A stretch of DNA of 36,901 nucleotides from Hyphomonas sp. UBA5111 (GTDB lineage: Bacteria; Pseudomonadota; Alphaproteobacteria; Caulobacterales; Hyphomonadaceae): NCBI GenBank assembly GCA_002414505.1, contig DHZF01000073.1:17762-54662 (forward strand), given 5' to 3'. The notes under the pieces are model-generated. The model saw only the letters and a program-made list of their open reading frames with translations, made no database searches and was not told the origin of the DNA. The translations under genes were made by a program, and so were the position numbers. This document shows positions 1 to 7,614 of this stretch, one piece after another (the first letter of the stretch is position 1; each line of letters opens with the position of its first letter).

Positions 1-603
<603 letters not shown>

Positions 604-608
604 GCCGC

Positions 609-1331
609 ATGAGGAAGTTGAAGGGCCGTTTGTACGATAGATGGCAGCGGACATTTGGTCGGCACGCAGTTCGTGACCCAAGACCTATTGCGGCGGAGTC
701 TCCATATACATTCTTTATTCCAAGTGAGGATCGGCTGGCAGCAATCGAGCCGGGCGATCACGTCAAAATAATTATCGCCAGCATCCCTGCTGGGCGAAAA
801 TATGACGCTGAACGCTTATGGGTGGAAGTTACCGACGCACCTGGCGATGACATCATCGGAAATCTGGACAATGATCCCTCAGACATTCCGCAGCTTCGTT
901 CGGGGGACAGTATCCGGTTCAAACGCTGGCACGTGATTGACTACATCTGGCTGGATCAGGCGAAAGAAGAACGCTTTCCTGTTATTGCCAGCAAGCAGAA
1001 ATGGGAACGATGCCTCGTTGATCGTCAGGTTCTGGATGGAACTGCGCGCATCGGTTTCCTCTACAGGGAAGAACCCGATATGACGCGAGAGGGCGACAAG
1101 TATCCCGACAGCGGATGGCGGATACGGGCGGATGTCCACCAATTGTCGGATGAGGAGTGCAGCAATCCCGCTTCCGACTATATCGCGATCGGAAAAGTCC
1201 TGAACAAGGACGACAGCTGGCTGCACCTAATCGATGCACCCGTCGGGAGCGCTTACCTCCGTGACCCTGACACGGGTGAGTTCGAGAAAACCGAATTCAC
1301 TGCAGGTGATGGGGATGGAGACGTGTCATGA
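609..1331 (+). CDS. DUF2314-DUF2185 (Imm33-like) domain protein
   Basis: This cytoplasmic protein of about 240 residues has two domains that I recognise by pattern. Residues about 45-115 look like DUF2314: GDHVKI, then ERLWVEV, a G-x-LDNDP stretch and a GDSIRF motif. Residues about 135-235 look like DUF2185, the Imm33 immunity-protein superfamily: a Cys-Leu-Val start, GFLYREEPD, DSGWRI and DAPVGSAY. DUF2185 proteins occur both as antidotes in polymorphic toxin loci and as free-standing proteins of unknown role. No toxin, Rhs or secretion gene is next to this one. The start is uncertain: the ATG at 609 is chosen, but a TTG at 600 overlaps the stop codon of the preceding dehydrogenase, so translational coupling is likely. 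The DNA looks less GC-rich than the downstream half of the dehydrogenase gene, which may hint at separate acquisition. Function unknown. Confidence 0.8.
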   Translation: MRKLKGRLYDRWQRTFGRHAVRDPRPIAAESPYTFFIPSEDRLAAIEPGDHVKIIIASIPAGRKYDAERLWVEVTDAPGDDIIGNLDNDPSDIPQLRSGDSIRFKRWHVIDYIWLDQAKEERFPVIASKQKWERCLVDRQVLDGTARIGFLYREEPDMTREGDKYPDSGWRIRADVHQLSDEECSNPASDYIAIGKVLNKDDSWLHLIDAPVGSAYLRDPDTGEFEKTEFTAGDGDGDVS

Positions 1332-1392
1332 AGACTGTTACAGCAAGCGTCAGCGACACGATTGTCACAAGGGATCCAAGGGAGAAACACAA

Positions 1393-1770
1393 ATGTTCAG
1401 TCACGTCATGGTCGGCACGAACGATCTTGAGAAATCGAAAAAATTCTACGACGCGCTCTTCAAGTCGCTGGGCGGCCGGGAGGCGATTGTCGATCCGAAA
1501 GGGCGGCTGATCTATCTGCATAATGGCGGGACGTTCCTTGTCACGCCGCCCATCGACGGGGAGCCGGCCTGCCATGCCAATGGCGGCACGATCGGCTTTG
1601 CGGTCGACAGCACCGAACAGGCCGATGCCTGGCACAAGGCCGGGATCGAGGCAGGCGGCAAGGCCATCGAAGACCCACCGGGCTGGCGAGAAGGCGGCGG
1701 TATGAAGCTCTATCTCGCCTATCTGCGCGATCCGGACGGGAACAAGATCTGCACCATGCTGCGCGGCTAA
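1393..1770 (+). CDS. VOC-fold (glyoxalase/bleomycin-resistance-like) protein
   Basis: The 125-residue protein has the vicinal-oxygen-chelate pattern. A first beta-alpha unit begins FSHVMVGTNDLEKSKKFYDALF. The second half carries AYLRDPDGNKICTM, the usual closing strand with DPDGN. One such chain is a half-barrel pair and usually dimerises to form metal sites. The ATG at 1393 is chosen because GGGAGA lies just upstream (1379-1384) and the protein then begins directly at the first VOC strand; upstream codons in the same frame run into the previous gene. Neighbours include glutathione-linked enzymes (class III ADH, a GST, S-formylglutathione hydrolase), so a glutathione-conjugate or aldehyde substrate is possible, but that is inference. 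An intrinsic terminator follows at 1794-1823. Confidence 0.88.
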   Translation: MFSHVMVGTNDLEKSKKFYDALFKSLGGREAIVDPKGRLIYLHNGGTFLVTPPIDGEPACHANGGTIGFAVDSTEQADAWHKAGIEAGGKAIEDPPGWREGGGMKLYLAYLRDPDGNKICTMLRG

Positions 1771-1793
1771 ACCCGCCAATCTGATAGACCTTC

Positions 1794-1823
1794 AAGGGCG
1801 GCGCGCATTGCGTCGCCCTTTTT
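1794..1823 (+). terminator. Intrinsic terminator after the VOC gene
   Basis: AAGGGCG at 1794-1800 pairs perfectly with CGCCCTT at 1814-1820, and the stem can extend inwards by three pairs, one of them G-T. The loop is about seven bases, and the stem runs into TTTTT at 1819-1823. This places the end of the transcription unit 1-1770 here. It also argues that the next gene starts downstream of the hairpin, not at an upstream in-frame ATG at 1808. Confidence 0.82.
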
Positions 1824-1882
1824 GTTGGTTTTACAGGCCGGAAATTCGCTCTACGGGGTCGATTTCTGTCTCAAAGCGGGTA

Positions 1883-2218
1883 ATGCTCGCGCTCATGACC
1901 GAGTTTACCCACTACACCTTGATCGCCGATGGGCATGTGTTCGAGCCGAACGCGGAATACGCCACCGATATCGGCCCCTGCATCATGGGCATGAAGGTCT
2001 GGGCCGCCGATGCGGACCAGGCCGCCGACATGATTGTCGTGATCGGCAAGCGGCTCGGCTTCAAGGCCGATGGCGAATTGCAGGTCTTCGTGACCGAGGG
2101 CGAAGTGCCGGCGGAAGACCAGCCTTTCGGCTATGATGTTCAGTTTACGACCTATTCCGACATCGAAGACGAAGATGGTGATGGGATGGAAGACGACAGT
2201 CCGAAATGGATCCATTGA
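1883..2218 (+). CDS. Conserved-looking hypothetical protein, acidic C-terminus
   Basis: I do not recognise this small soluble protein of about 110 residues. It has no signal peptide or membrane segment. Its compact alternating hydrophobic pattern (HYTLIADGHVFEP, then KVWAADADQAADMIVVIGKRLGF and LQVFVTEGEVP) suggests a small alpha/beta fold, followed by a very acidic tail (DIEDEDGDGMEDDSPKW). The start could be the ATG at 1883 or the one at 1895. Both lie downstream of the terminator at 1794-1823, which excludes longer versions. The stop falls just before the Shine-Dalgarno sequence of the next gene (start 2233), so the two are probably co-transcribed. Confidence 0.7.
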   Translation: MLALMTEFTHYTLIADGHVFEPNAEYATDIGPCIMGMKVWAADADQAADMIVVIGKRLGFKADGELQVFVTEGEVPAEDQPFGYDVQFTTYSDIEDEDGDGMEDDSPKWIH

Positions 2219-2232
2219 GACAGGGGAAGATC

Positions 2233-2712
2233 ATGATCAGGACATACGCTGTTGCGGCCGGGGCCGTCGCCATGTGCCTGAGTGGCTGCATCGCGATGGA
2301 TGTTCAGGACGTCCAGATGACCACTTCGCCTGAAATCGCCCATTATGCCGGGGTCACGAAGGCGGGCACCGATCTGCCCTTTTCCAAGGCAGTCAGGGTT
2401 GGCGACATGATCTACCTGTCAGGCGAACTGGGCATTGATCCGGAAACGAATGAATTGGCACCGGGCGGGGCCGGCCCTGAAACCAGCATGATCTTCAGGA
2501 ACATCACCCGCACGCTGGCGGAATTCGATGCGGATTTGTCGGATGTGGTGAAGTGTTCTGTCTTTCTCGGAGACATGGCCAGCTATGGCGAGATGAACGC
2601 CGCCTATGATGCCGCACTGCCGGATCCGAAACCGGCACGTTCGACCCTGGGCGCCAATGGGTTGGCCCTCGGCGCAGCGGTCGAGGTCGAGTGTTTCGCG
2701 GTTGCGCCCTGA
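2233..2712 (+). CDS. RidA/YjgF-family protein with lipoprotein signal
   Basis: RidA enzymes hydrolyse reactive enamine/imine intermediates (2-aminoacrylate) to 2-ketoacids and ammonia, normally in the cytoplasm. This 159-residue protein instead starts with a lipoprotein signal, MIRTYAVAAG followed by a hydrophobic stretch and the lipobox LSGC, so it should be anchored in the envelope. The mature part is a full RidA domain: KAVRVGDMIYLSGELG, FRNITRTLAE, then PARSTLG and VEVECFA near the end. The Arg of PARS and the last Glu of VEVE match the substrate Arg and the active-site Glu of E. coli RidA (Arg105, Glu120). The ATG at 2233 follows AGGGGAAG. An upstream in-frame ATG at 2206 lies inside the previous gene and would mask the signal peptide. 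Whether it deaminates in the periplasm is not known from sequence. Confidence 0.88.
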   Translation: MIRTYAVAAGAVAMCLSGCIAMDVQDVQMTTSPEIAHYAGVTKAGTDLPFSKAVRVGDMIYLSGELGIDPETNELAPGGAGPETSMIFRNITRTLAEFDADLSDVVKCSVFLGDMASYGEMNAAYDAALPDPKPARSTLGANGLALGAAVEVECFAVAP

Positions 2713-2718
2713 GCGCGA

Positions 2719-3810
2719 TCAGGCCAGGGCGAGGCGATAATCGGCGCGCACCAGACGGGCGGGCAGGCTGAAATCCTTCAGCGCGCTGCCGCGCACACGT
2801 TCCAGCAGATCATCGGCGCGGGCGAGCGCGTCGCCCTCCAGGGCTTCATAAGCGTCGAGCGCGGCCTGCAGCCGCCAGAGCGGGAAGGTACGCGCCGCTG
2901 CCGGGCCTTGCGTGTCCTCGATGTCGATTTCGATCTGGCCTACAGCGCGCGGCACATGCGTGCCCGGCGAGGCGGTCTCTGCCCAGTTCGCGAAGAGCTG
3001 CGCGGTCTGGTGCAGGGCCGGGAATTGCTCGCGCATCTGGCGGGCGAGAATAGGGACCAGCGTGACCGGGATTTCGTCGCCTGCGAGTAGCTCGCCCTGC
3101 GGCGGCGAGCCCGCCTTCACGCGTTCCACCCAGTCGGCGACTTTCGGCGCATAGCGCCGCATCAAATCGCCGGAGGCGGGGTCGCGATAGAGATGGGCAT
3201 AGAGCGGGCCGTACAGGGCGAAATCGGCCAGCGTGGCGCGGCCGCCCAGCGCATAGGGATGCACTTCCAGATGCGCGGAGAATTCGCGTAGGAAGGCTTC
3301 ATAGCTCTGCTCGATGGCGGGCGCGGTGGTCGGCGAGACACCCAGCGGGGGCAGGGCGCCCTTGAAGCGTTCGCCATTGCGCTTGCCGATCTCGTATTGC
3401 TCCGGCGCCGGGCGGTCCGGCGCCGAGATCGCACCGAATTCCTGATAGGCCCAGTCCTCATTATAGTTCCAGCGATAGTGCATGGCCGGGATGACCAGCC
3501 ATTCGTCGGCGTATAGCTGCAGCAATTGGGCGACAAAGGCCTGCACGGGGCCTTCCGGGATTGCGGGCGGGGAGAGGCCTTCGGCGGCTTCGATGTGTTC
3601 GATGATGTCGGTCGTGTCCTGCACGATCTCACCCTCAGGCGTCTTCATCACCGGGATCACGGGCCAGCCGACATTGGGCAGGATGATGTCGCGATAGACC
3701 TGTTGGGTTGCCACTTCTTCGGAATAGTCCACGCCGCGCCAGTCGAGATAGGCGCGCGCCTTGCCGGTGTAATAGCTGACGTCCGCGCCGTACAAGGTGT
3801 AGCCGGGCAT
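2719..3810 (-). CDS. Glutathione S-transferase family protein, long form
   Basis: The N-terminal 80 residues form a GST thioredoxin-like domain: YTLYGADVSYYTGKARAYL, then the cis-proline region WPVIPVMKTPEGEIVQDT and the helix DIIEHIEAAEG. The C-terminal part is all-helical with a recognisable GST_C segment (GGRATLADFALYGPLYAHL). At 363 residues the protein is about 150 longer than a classical GST, and the extra C-terminal part has no motif I recognise. The ATG at 3810 follows a near-perfect GGAGGATCT. An in-frame upstream start at 3900 would add a low-quality leader and is rejected. It converges on the RidA gene with a 6-bp gap and diverges from S-formylglutathione hydrolase. Substrate unknown. 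Confidence 0.88.
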   Translation of the reverse strand: MPGYTLYGADVSYYTGKARAYLDWRGVDYSEEVATQQVYRDIILPNVGWPVIPVMKTPEGEIVQDTTDIIEHIEAAEGLSPPAIPEGPVQAFVAQLLQLYADEWLVIPAMHYRWNYNEDWAYQEFGAISAPDRPAPEQYEIGKRNGERFKGALPPLGVSPTTAPAIEQSYEAFLREFSAHLEVHPYALGGRATLADFALYGPLYAHLYRDPASGDLMRRYAPKVADWVERVKAGSPPQGELLAGDEIPVTLVPILARQMREQFPALHQTAQLFANWAETASPGTHVPRAVGQIEIDIEDTQGPAAARTFPLWRLQAALDAYEALEGDALARADDLLERVRGSALKDFSLPARLVRADYRLALA

Positions 3811-3978
3811 AGATCCTCCGAAGGGTTGGGTGGGCCGCAGCTCTGTATGTGGGACAGCGGCGCAGGGCTGGCAAGCCTGACCTCGGGCGATGAGGCCCAT
3901 GGCGAGCCCTTGTCCTGCACGCCTAACCGGGCCACATCAGTCAGGTCTCTTTCATCCCAACCGACAGGACTTCAGCAC

Positions 3979-4821
3979 ATGACCCTTACCCAGGTATCCG
4001 CATGGCAATCCTTTGGCGGCATGCTGTCCGTGCATGACCATGACAGCGCGCTGCAGAACTGCACGATGCGGTTCGCGGTCTACACGCCGTCACAGGCGAA
4101 TCCGGAAAAGGTGCCGGTGCTGTGGTATCTCTCCGGCCTGACCTGCACATGGGCGAATGTGATGGAGAAATCGGGGCTGCAACGCGCTGCCTCCAAGCAT
4201 GGCATCATGATCATCGCGCCGGATACGAGCCCGCGCGGCGATGACGTACCGGATGATGATTCCTATGATCTGGGGCAAGGCGCCGGCTTCTACCTCACGG
4301 CCACGCAAGAGCCGTGGGCCAAGCATTACAAGATGGACCAGTACATCACGGATGAACTCCCGAAAGTGATCGCGGAACACTTCCCCTATGCGGACATGGA
4401 CCGGCAGGGCATCTTCGGCCATTCCATGGGCGGGCATGGCGCGATCACGCTGCACCTCAAGCATCCGAAAACCTACAAATCTTGCTCGGCCTTCAGCCCG
4501 ATCACCAGCCCGGCGCAGGTGCCGTGGGGCCAGAAGGCGTTCACCGCCTATCTCGGCGAACCGTCGGTGGCCTGGGAGCAGTATGACGCGACCGAACTGG
4601 TCAAGGAACGCCAGACCAAGGCAACGATCCTTGTCGATACGGGCACGGCGGACACTTTCCTTGAACGGGAGCTGAAGCCGGAAATCTTTACCGAGGCCTG
4701 TGAGAAGCATGGCCAGCGGCTCGATTACAATCTGCGCGACGGCTATGGCCACGATTACTATTTCATCGCGACCTATATGGACGAACATATCGCGCATCAT
4801 GCGCGGGCGCTGGGGGCCTAA
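3979..4821 (+). CDS. fghA: S-formylglutathione hydrolase
   Basis: This serine esterase (esterase D family) hydrolyses S-formylglutathione to formate and glutathione, the second step of glutathione-dependent formaldehyde oxidation in the cytoplasm. The 280-residue chain has the family length. It shows VPVLWYLSGLTCTWANVMEK, the oxyanion region PDTSPRGDDVPDDD, and the nucleophile elbow GHSMGGHG with Ser at about residue 149. The triad Asp lies in the VDTGTADTFLE segment and the His in GYGHDYYF. The ATG at 3979 is preceded by AGGAC at 3967-3971, and the protein then starts like its relatives (TLTQVSAWQSFGG). It ends two bases before the convergent hemN gene. Its partner dehydrogenase is at 1-603, so the pathway genes are neighbours but not one operon. 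Confidence 0.96.
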   Translation: MTLTQVSAWQSFGGMLSVHDHDSALQNCTMRFAVYTPSQANPEKVPVLWYLSGLTCTWANVMEKSGLQRAASKHGIMIIAPDTSPRGDDVPDDDSYDLGQGAGFYLTATQEPWAKHYKMDQYITDELPKVIAEHFPYADMDRQGIFGHSMGGHGAITLHLKHPKTYKSCSAFSPITSPAQVPWGQKAFTAYLGEPSVAWEQYDATELVKERQTKATILVDTGTADTFLERELKPEIFTEACEKHGQRLDYNLRDGYGHDYYFIATYMDEHIAHHARALGA

Positions 4822-4823
4822 CG

Positions 4824-6173
4824 TCAGACCGCCCTGGCGTGGCGCCGGGGCGTGGGCTTGTAGCGACCGTCGAGGCATTGCGCGACGGTGCGCAGGAAGA
4901 GGCGCGCCTCTGGCGGCACACGGATGAGGCTGCCGTCGATCTGGCAGAGTCCGGCGGACTGGAGGAAGCGCGCTGTTTCCAGTGCGTCGGCGAGGCTGCC
5001 CCGGACGGCGTTCAACTCGTCGCAGATCGCATCCACATCCACTTCCATCTGGCACATCAGCGTCTCGATGGCGCGGGCGCGCAGGCGGTCATCCTCGGTC
5101 AGGACTACGCCGCGCTCGACCGGCAGACGCCCGTCTTCGATGGTGGCGCGCCAGGCGGTGCGCTCCTTGAAGTTCTGGACGTAACCGTTTGAAAACTGGG
5201 AAATTGACGTGCTGCCGATGCCGATAAGGGTCTCGCACGGATCGTCCGTATAGCCCTGGAAATTTCGGTGGAGCGTTTTGGTGCGGGCTGCGAGGGTGAG
5301 GCTGTCCTCCGCGCGGGCGAAATGGTCGAGCCCGATGGCATGGTAGCCGGCAAGCTCCAATGTGCGGGCGCCAGCCAGGGCCTGGTCAAAGCGGGCTTCA
5401 AGGCCGGGCAGGGCGTCCTCGTCGATCGCGGCCTGGTGCTTGGCGAACCACGGCACATGCGCATAGCCGAAGAGGGAGATGCGGGCGGCGCCCATCTCGG
5501 CGGCAAAATGGGCCGCCTCCTCGACATCGCTCACGGTCTGGTCGGGCAGTCCGTACATGAGGTCCATATTGATGGCGCGGATGCCTGCCGCCTGAAGCCG
5601 CTCAATGCCTTCGCTGAGCAGGACTTTGGGCTGGATGCGGCCCACGGCTTCCTGAACTTTTGGCGACAGGGTCTGTACGCCGAAGCTGACGCGGGTGACG
5701 CCCGAGGCCGCCATCGCATGGATGAAATCCGGTGTCAGGCCGCGCGGGTCGATCTCGACGGCGATCTCCGCGCCGGGGCGAAGACCAAAAGCCCGGCAGG
5801 CATGCGCGACAAGATCCTTGAAATCCTGGGCTGACAGGGCATTGGGAGAGCCGCCGCCGAAATGGAGGTGTGCCATGCCGGTGTGCGGGCCAAGCGAGGC
5901 GGCCCAGAGGTCGATCTCGCGGTGGAGGGTCTCAAGATAGGCGGCAATGCGCGTGTAGCCGTTCGGCACGCTGGTCGCGCAGCCGCAATAGAAGCAGAGC
6001 TTCTCGCAGAAGGGCACATGCATATAGACCGAGATAGGCTTGTCCGGTGCGGTCTGGCTGGCCCAGAGACGCGCCTCGCGCTCGGCGACCTGCGGCGCGA
6101 AGTCGGCCGCTGTGGGATAGCTGGTATAGCGCGGGACGGGGCGCGACGCGAAAGGAATCCATGCCTGTTTCAT
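4824..6173 (-). CDS. hemN: Oxygen-independent coproporphyrinogen III dehydrogenase
   Basis: This radical-SAM enzyme decarboxylates coproporphyrinogen III to protoporphyrinogen IX without oxygen, in the cytoplasm, for haem synthesis. The 449-residue length fits true HemN. The cluster motif CEKLCFYCGC (Cys 56, 60, 63 and 65 from the chosen start) has the three radical-SAM cysteines plus the fourth cysteine typical of HemN. The N-terminal trip-wire-like region VPRYTSYPTAADF, the GGGSPN motif and the C-terminal helical domain are present. The ATG at 6173 is chosen; an in-frame TTG 18 bases upstream is possible but less likely. I looked for an FNR-type box in the 119 bp before the gene and saw none, so oxygen control is not visible. 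It is divergent from the DsrE-like gene. Confidence 0.95.
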   Translation of the reverse strand: MKQAWIPFASRPVPRYTSYPTAADFAPQVAEREARLWASQTAPDKPISVYMHVPFCEKLCFYCGCATSVPNGYTRIAAYLETLHREIDLWAASLGPHTGMAHLHFGGGSPNALSAQDFKDLVAHACRAFGLRPGAEIAVEIDPRGLTPDFIHAMAASGVTRVSFGVQTLSPKVQEAVGRIQPKVLLSEGIERLQAAGIRAINMDLMYGLPDQTVSDVEEAAHFAAEMGAARISLFGYAHVPWFAKHQAAIDEDALPGLEARFDQALAGARTLELAGYHAIGLDHFARAEDSLTLAARTKTLHRNFQGYTDDPCETLIGIGSTSISQFSNGYVQNFKERTAWRATIEDGRLPVERGVVLTEDDRLRARAIETLMCQMEVDVDAICDELNAVRGSLADALETARFLQSAGLCQIDGSLIRVPPEARLFLRTVAQCLDGRYKPTPRRHARAV

Positions 6174-6292
6174 GGCACGAATCCCTACCAATTCTGGGGG
6201 CGTTGCGGACTACGGAGATTCCCCTAACCCACATGCGGCTCGACGTCGCTGGCGGCACCGCCTAGTGTCGGCCTCATTCAGAGGAGGTGTCC

Positions 6293-6808
6293 ATGATCCG
6301 ATCGAGTGTTTTCGCTGCTGCGGCCTTGTTGCTGGCCGGACCTGCCCTGGCGGGGCCAGACGATTTCAAATCCGGTCCGGCGATCCCGGCTTTCGGAAAT
6401 GTGGCCAACGTGCCGGACGCCGAGCGCCTGTCCAAGGACGCCGTGTTCAAGATTGCGTTCGATACCTCACTGCCGGCCGAACCCGGCAAGGTGAACCGGA
6501 CGCTGGAAAGCGCGGCGCGCTTCCTGAACATGCATGAGGCGGTCGGCATTCCGGCGAGCAATATCAAGCTGGCGGTGGTCGTGCATGGCGGGGCCGCCGC
6601 CGATCTCGTGGCCGGAGAGGGTAATGCGAGTGCGCCGTTGATCGCTGCGCTGCTCAAGCATCGTGTCCGGATCATCCTGTGTGGCCAGACGGCGGCCTAT
6701 CGGGATATCAAGAAGGCGGATCTGGTGCCGGGCGTGGAAATGGCGTTGTCGGCCATGACGGTGCATGCGCAGCTGCAACAGACGGGATATACGCTGAACC
6801 CGTTTTAG
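6293..6808 (+). CDS. Exported DsrE/DsrF-like protein
   Basis: The protein of 171 residues has a clear Sec signal peptide (IRSSVFAAAALLLAGPALA, cleavage before GPDD), so the product is periplasmic. The mature part resembles the DsrE/F (YchN-like) fold: FKIAFDTS, a helix, IKLAVVVHGGAAADLV, then RIILCGQTAAYRDI, followed by ALSAMTVHAQLQQTGYTLNPF. The Cys of ILCGQ sits where DsrE-type proteins carry their sulfur-handling cysteine. Family members often act in sulfur relay, but exported single-domain forms have no defined role. AGGAGG stands five bases before the ATG at 6293. It diverges from hemN and converges with the RusA-like gene. No sulfur-oxidation genes are nearby. Confidence 0.87.
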   Translation: MIRSSVFAAAALLLAGPALAGPDDFKSGPAIPAFGNVANVPDAERLSKDAVFKIAFDTSLPAEPGKVNRTLESAARFLNMHEAVGIPASNIKLAVVVHGGAAADLVAGEGNASAPLIAALLKHRVRIILCGQTAAYRDIKKADLVPGVEMALSAMTVHAQLQQTGYTLNPF

Positions 6809-6812
6809 CGGG

Positions 6813-7175
6813 TCAGTCCATCGCCTCGGCCTTCAGCCAGATGCCTTCGCGCTCGCCGACGCGGCGCTCGACCAGCAGGCGGGCAACCTGGTGGTCGTCC
6901 TCGAAGACGTTCCCGGTCAGGCTGTCGAGCAGGGCCTTGGCGAGATTGTCGAGATCCATCCAGGGCGCATCGCCGGTATATTCCATCATGATGTGCACGG
7001 AATAATCGCCATAGCCCGGCCGCAGGGGCGGGAAGTCCTTGCGGAAGAATTCCTTGAGCAGAGTCTTGTAGTATTTCGCCTGCGTCGTCAGGCCGTGACA
7101 GCGCACTTCCAGCGCGCCCTCATCCGTGATGCGTGCGCGCACCTTTCCGGCGGTGATCCAGTCGGCCAGACTCAT
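6813..7175 (-). CDS. RusA-like Holliday junction resolvase family protein
   Basis: The 120-residue protein matches RusA (also 120 residues in E. coli) in its core. The motif WMDLDNLAKALLD supplies two Asp (about 74 and 76) and the downstream Lys (80), and FEDDHQV supplies a further Asp. These correspond to the metal-binding Asp70, Asp72 and Asp91 and to Lys76 of E. coli RusA. RusA cuts four-way DNA junctions as a dimer. The N-terminal third (ITAGKVRARITDEG) differs from phage RusA. No phage genes are near. The ATG at 7175 overlaps the stop of the upstream membrane-protein gene by four bases (7172-7175), so the two are probably translated together. It converges on the DsrE-like gene with a 4-bp gap. 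Family confident; activity inferred. Confidence 0.83.
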   Translation of the reverse strand: MSLADWITAGKVRARITDEGALEVRCHGLTTQAKYYKTLLKEFFRKDFPPLRPGYGDYSVHIMMEYTGDAPWMDLDNLAKALLDSLTGNVFEDDHQVARLLVERRVGEREGIWLKAEAMD

Positions 7176-7459
7176 CCCCGCATCCGATGACGGGATTGCA
7201 TGCGGGCCTCGATGGCTTCCTTGGAGGCTTTCAGGCCGAGGCCGGTCTGTTCGCGGAGCAGCTTGATGGCGAGCAGCTTCTTGCGGTCGTCAATGGCGCG
7301 GTCGATCTCGGCCCAGCGGGACTTGCTGACCTTTGAAAGCGCCTCGTCGATCTGCGCCTCGGTCAGGATCGGCGGCGACAGGGAATTGATCCCGATGCCG
7401 CGCACGAGGAAGCCGAGGAAAAAGGCAATTGCGACCAGGAACAGGGTGGCCGGTTGCAT
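7172..7459 (-). CDS. Membrane-anchored protein with ribosomal L7/L12 C-terminal-like motif
   Basis: A single N-terminal membrane segment (PATLFLVAIAFFLGFLVRGIG) is followed by a charged helix and a stretch, KKLLAIKLLREQTGLGLKAS, that closely resembles the ribosomal L7/L12 C-terminal domain signature (KIxVIKxVREITGLGLKEAK). Such membrane-bound L7/L12-like proteins are seen in alphaproteobacteria but have no known role. It is not the ribosomal protein itself, because the hinge and N-terminal dimer domain are missing. The start is uncertain: the ATG at 7459 is chosen. A TTG at 7483 has AGGAACGG upstream, and the frame stays open to 7597. Its stop overlaps the start of the RusA-like gene. Confidence 0.72.
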   Translation of the reverse strand: MQPATLFLVAIAFFLGFLVRGIGINSLSPPILTEAQIDEALSKVSKSRWAEIDRAIDDRKKLLAIKLLREQTGLGLKASKEAIEARMQSRHRMRG

Positions 7460-7501
7460 GAGGGCATGAAGCAGGGCGTCCAAGGGATTTTTCCGTTCCT
7501 G

Positions 7502-7545
7502 TTTTCTGCGCGGTGTGACGGGCTTTTCTGCGCGGTGCGACCGGC
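7502..7545. repeat. 22-bp tandem duplication in a divergent intergenic region
   Basis: Two head-to-tail copies (7502-7523 and 7524-7545) of a 22-base unit beginning TTTTCTGCGCGGTG match at 20 of 22 positions. They lie between the minus-strand L7/L12-like gene and the plus-strand Sel1-repeat gene (start 7615). The 22-bp period is close to two helical turns, so a regulator binding site on one face of the DNA is possible. If the minus-strand gene starts further upstream than 7459, the copies would instead encode a short charged repeat. Confidence 0.75.
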
Positions 7546-7614
7546 ATTTTGCTTGCCTCGAAAGTCCTGTGTGGCACAAATCATTTCCGGTGTGCAAACA
7601 GAAGGAGACGGGGA

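Noticed and set aside
609..1331. A toxin-immunity or defence island at the left end
   Set aside because: Only an immunity-like fold is present. The neighbours are metabolic enzymes and no toxin, Rhs or secretion marker was found.
6174..6292. FNR/Anr box before hemN
   Set aside because: No TTGAT-N4-ATCAA-like sequence is present in the gap.
6813..7175. RusA-like gene as a sign of a prophage
   Set aside because: No other phage gene, integrase or attachment site lies nearby, and base composition matches the surroundings.
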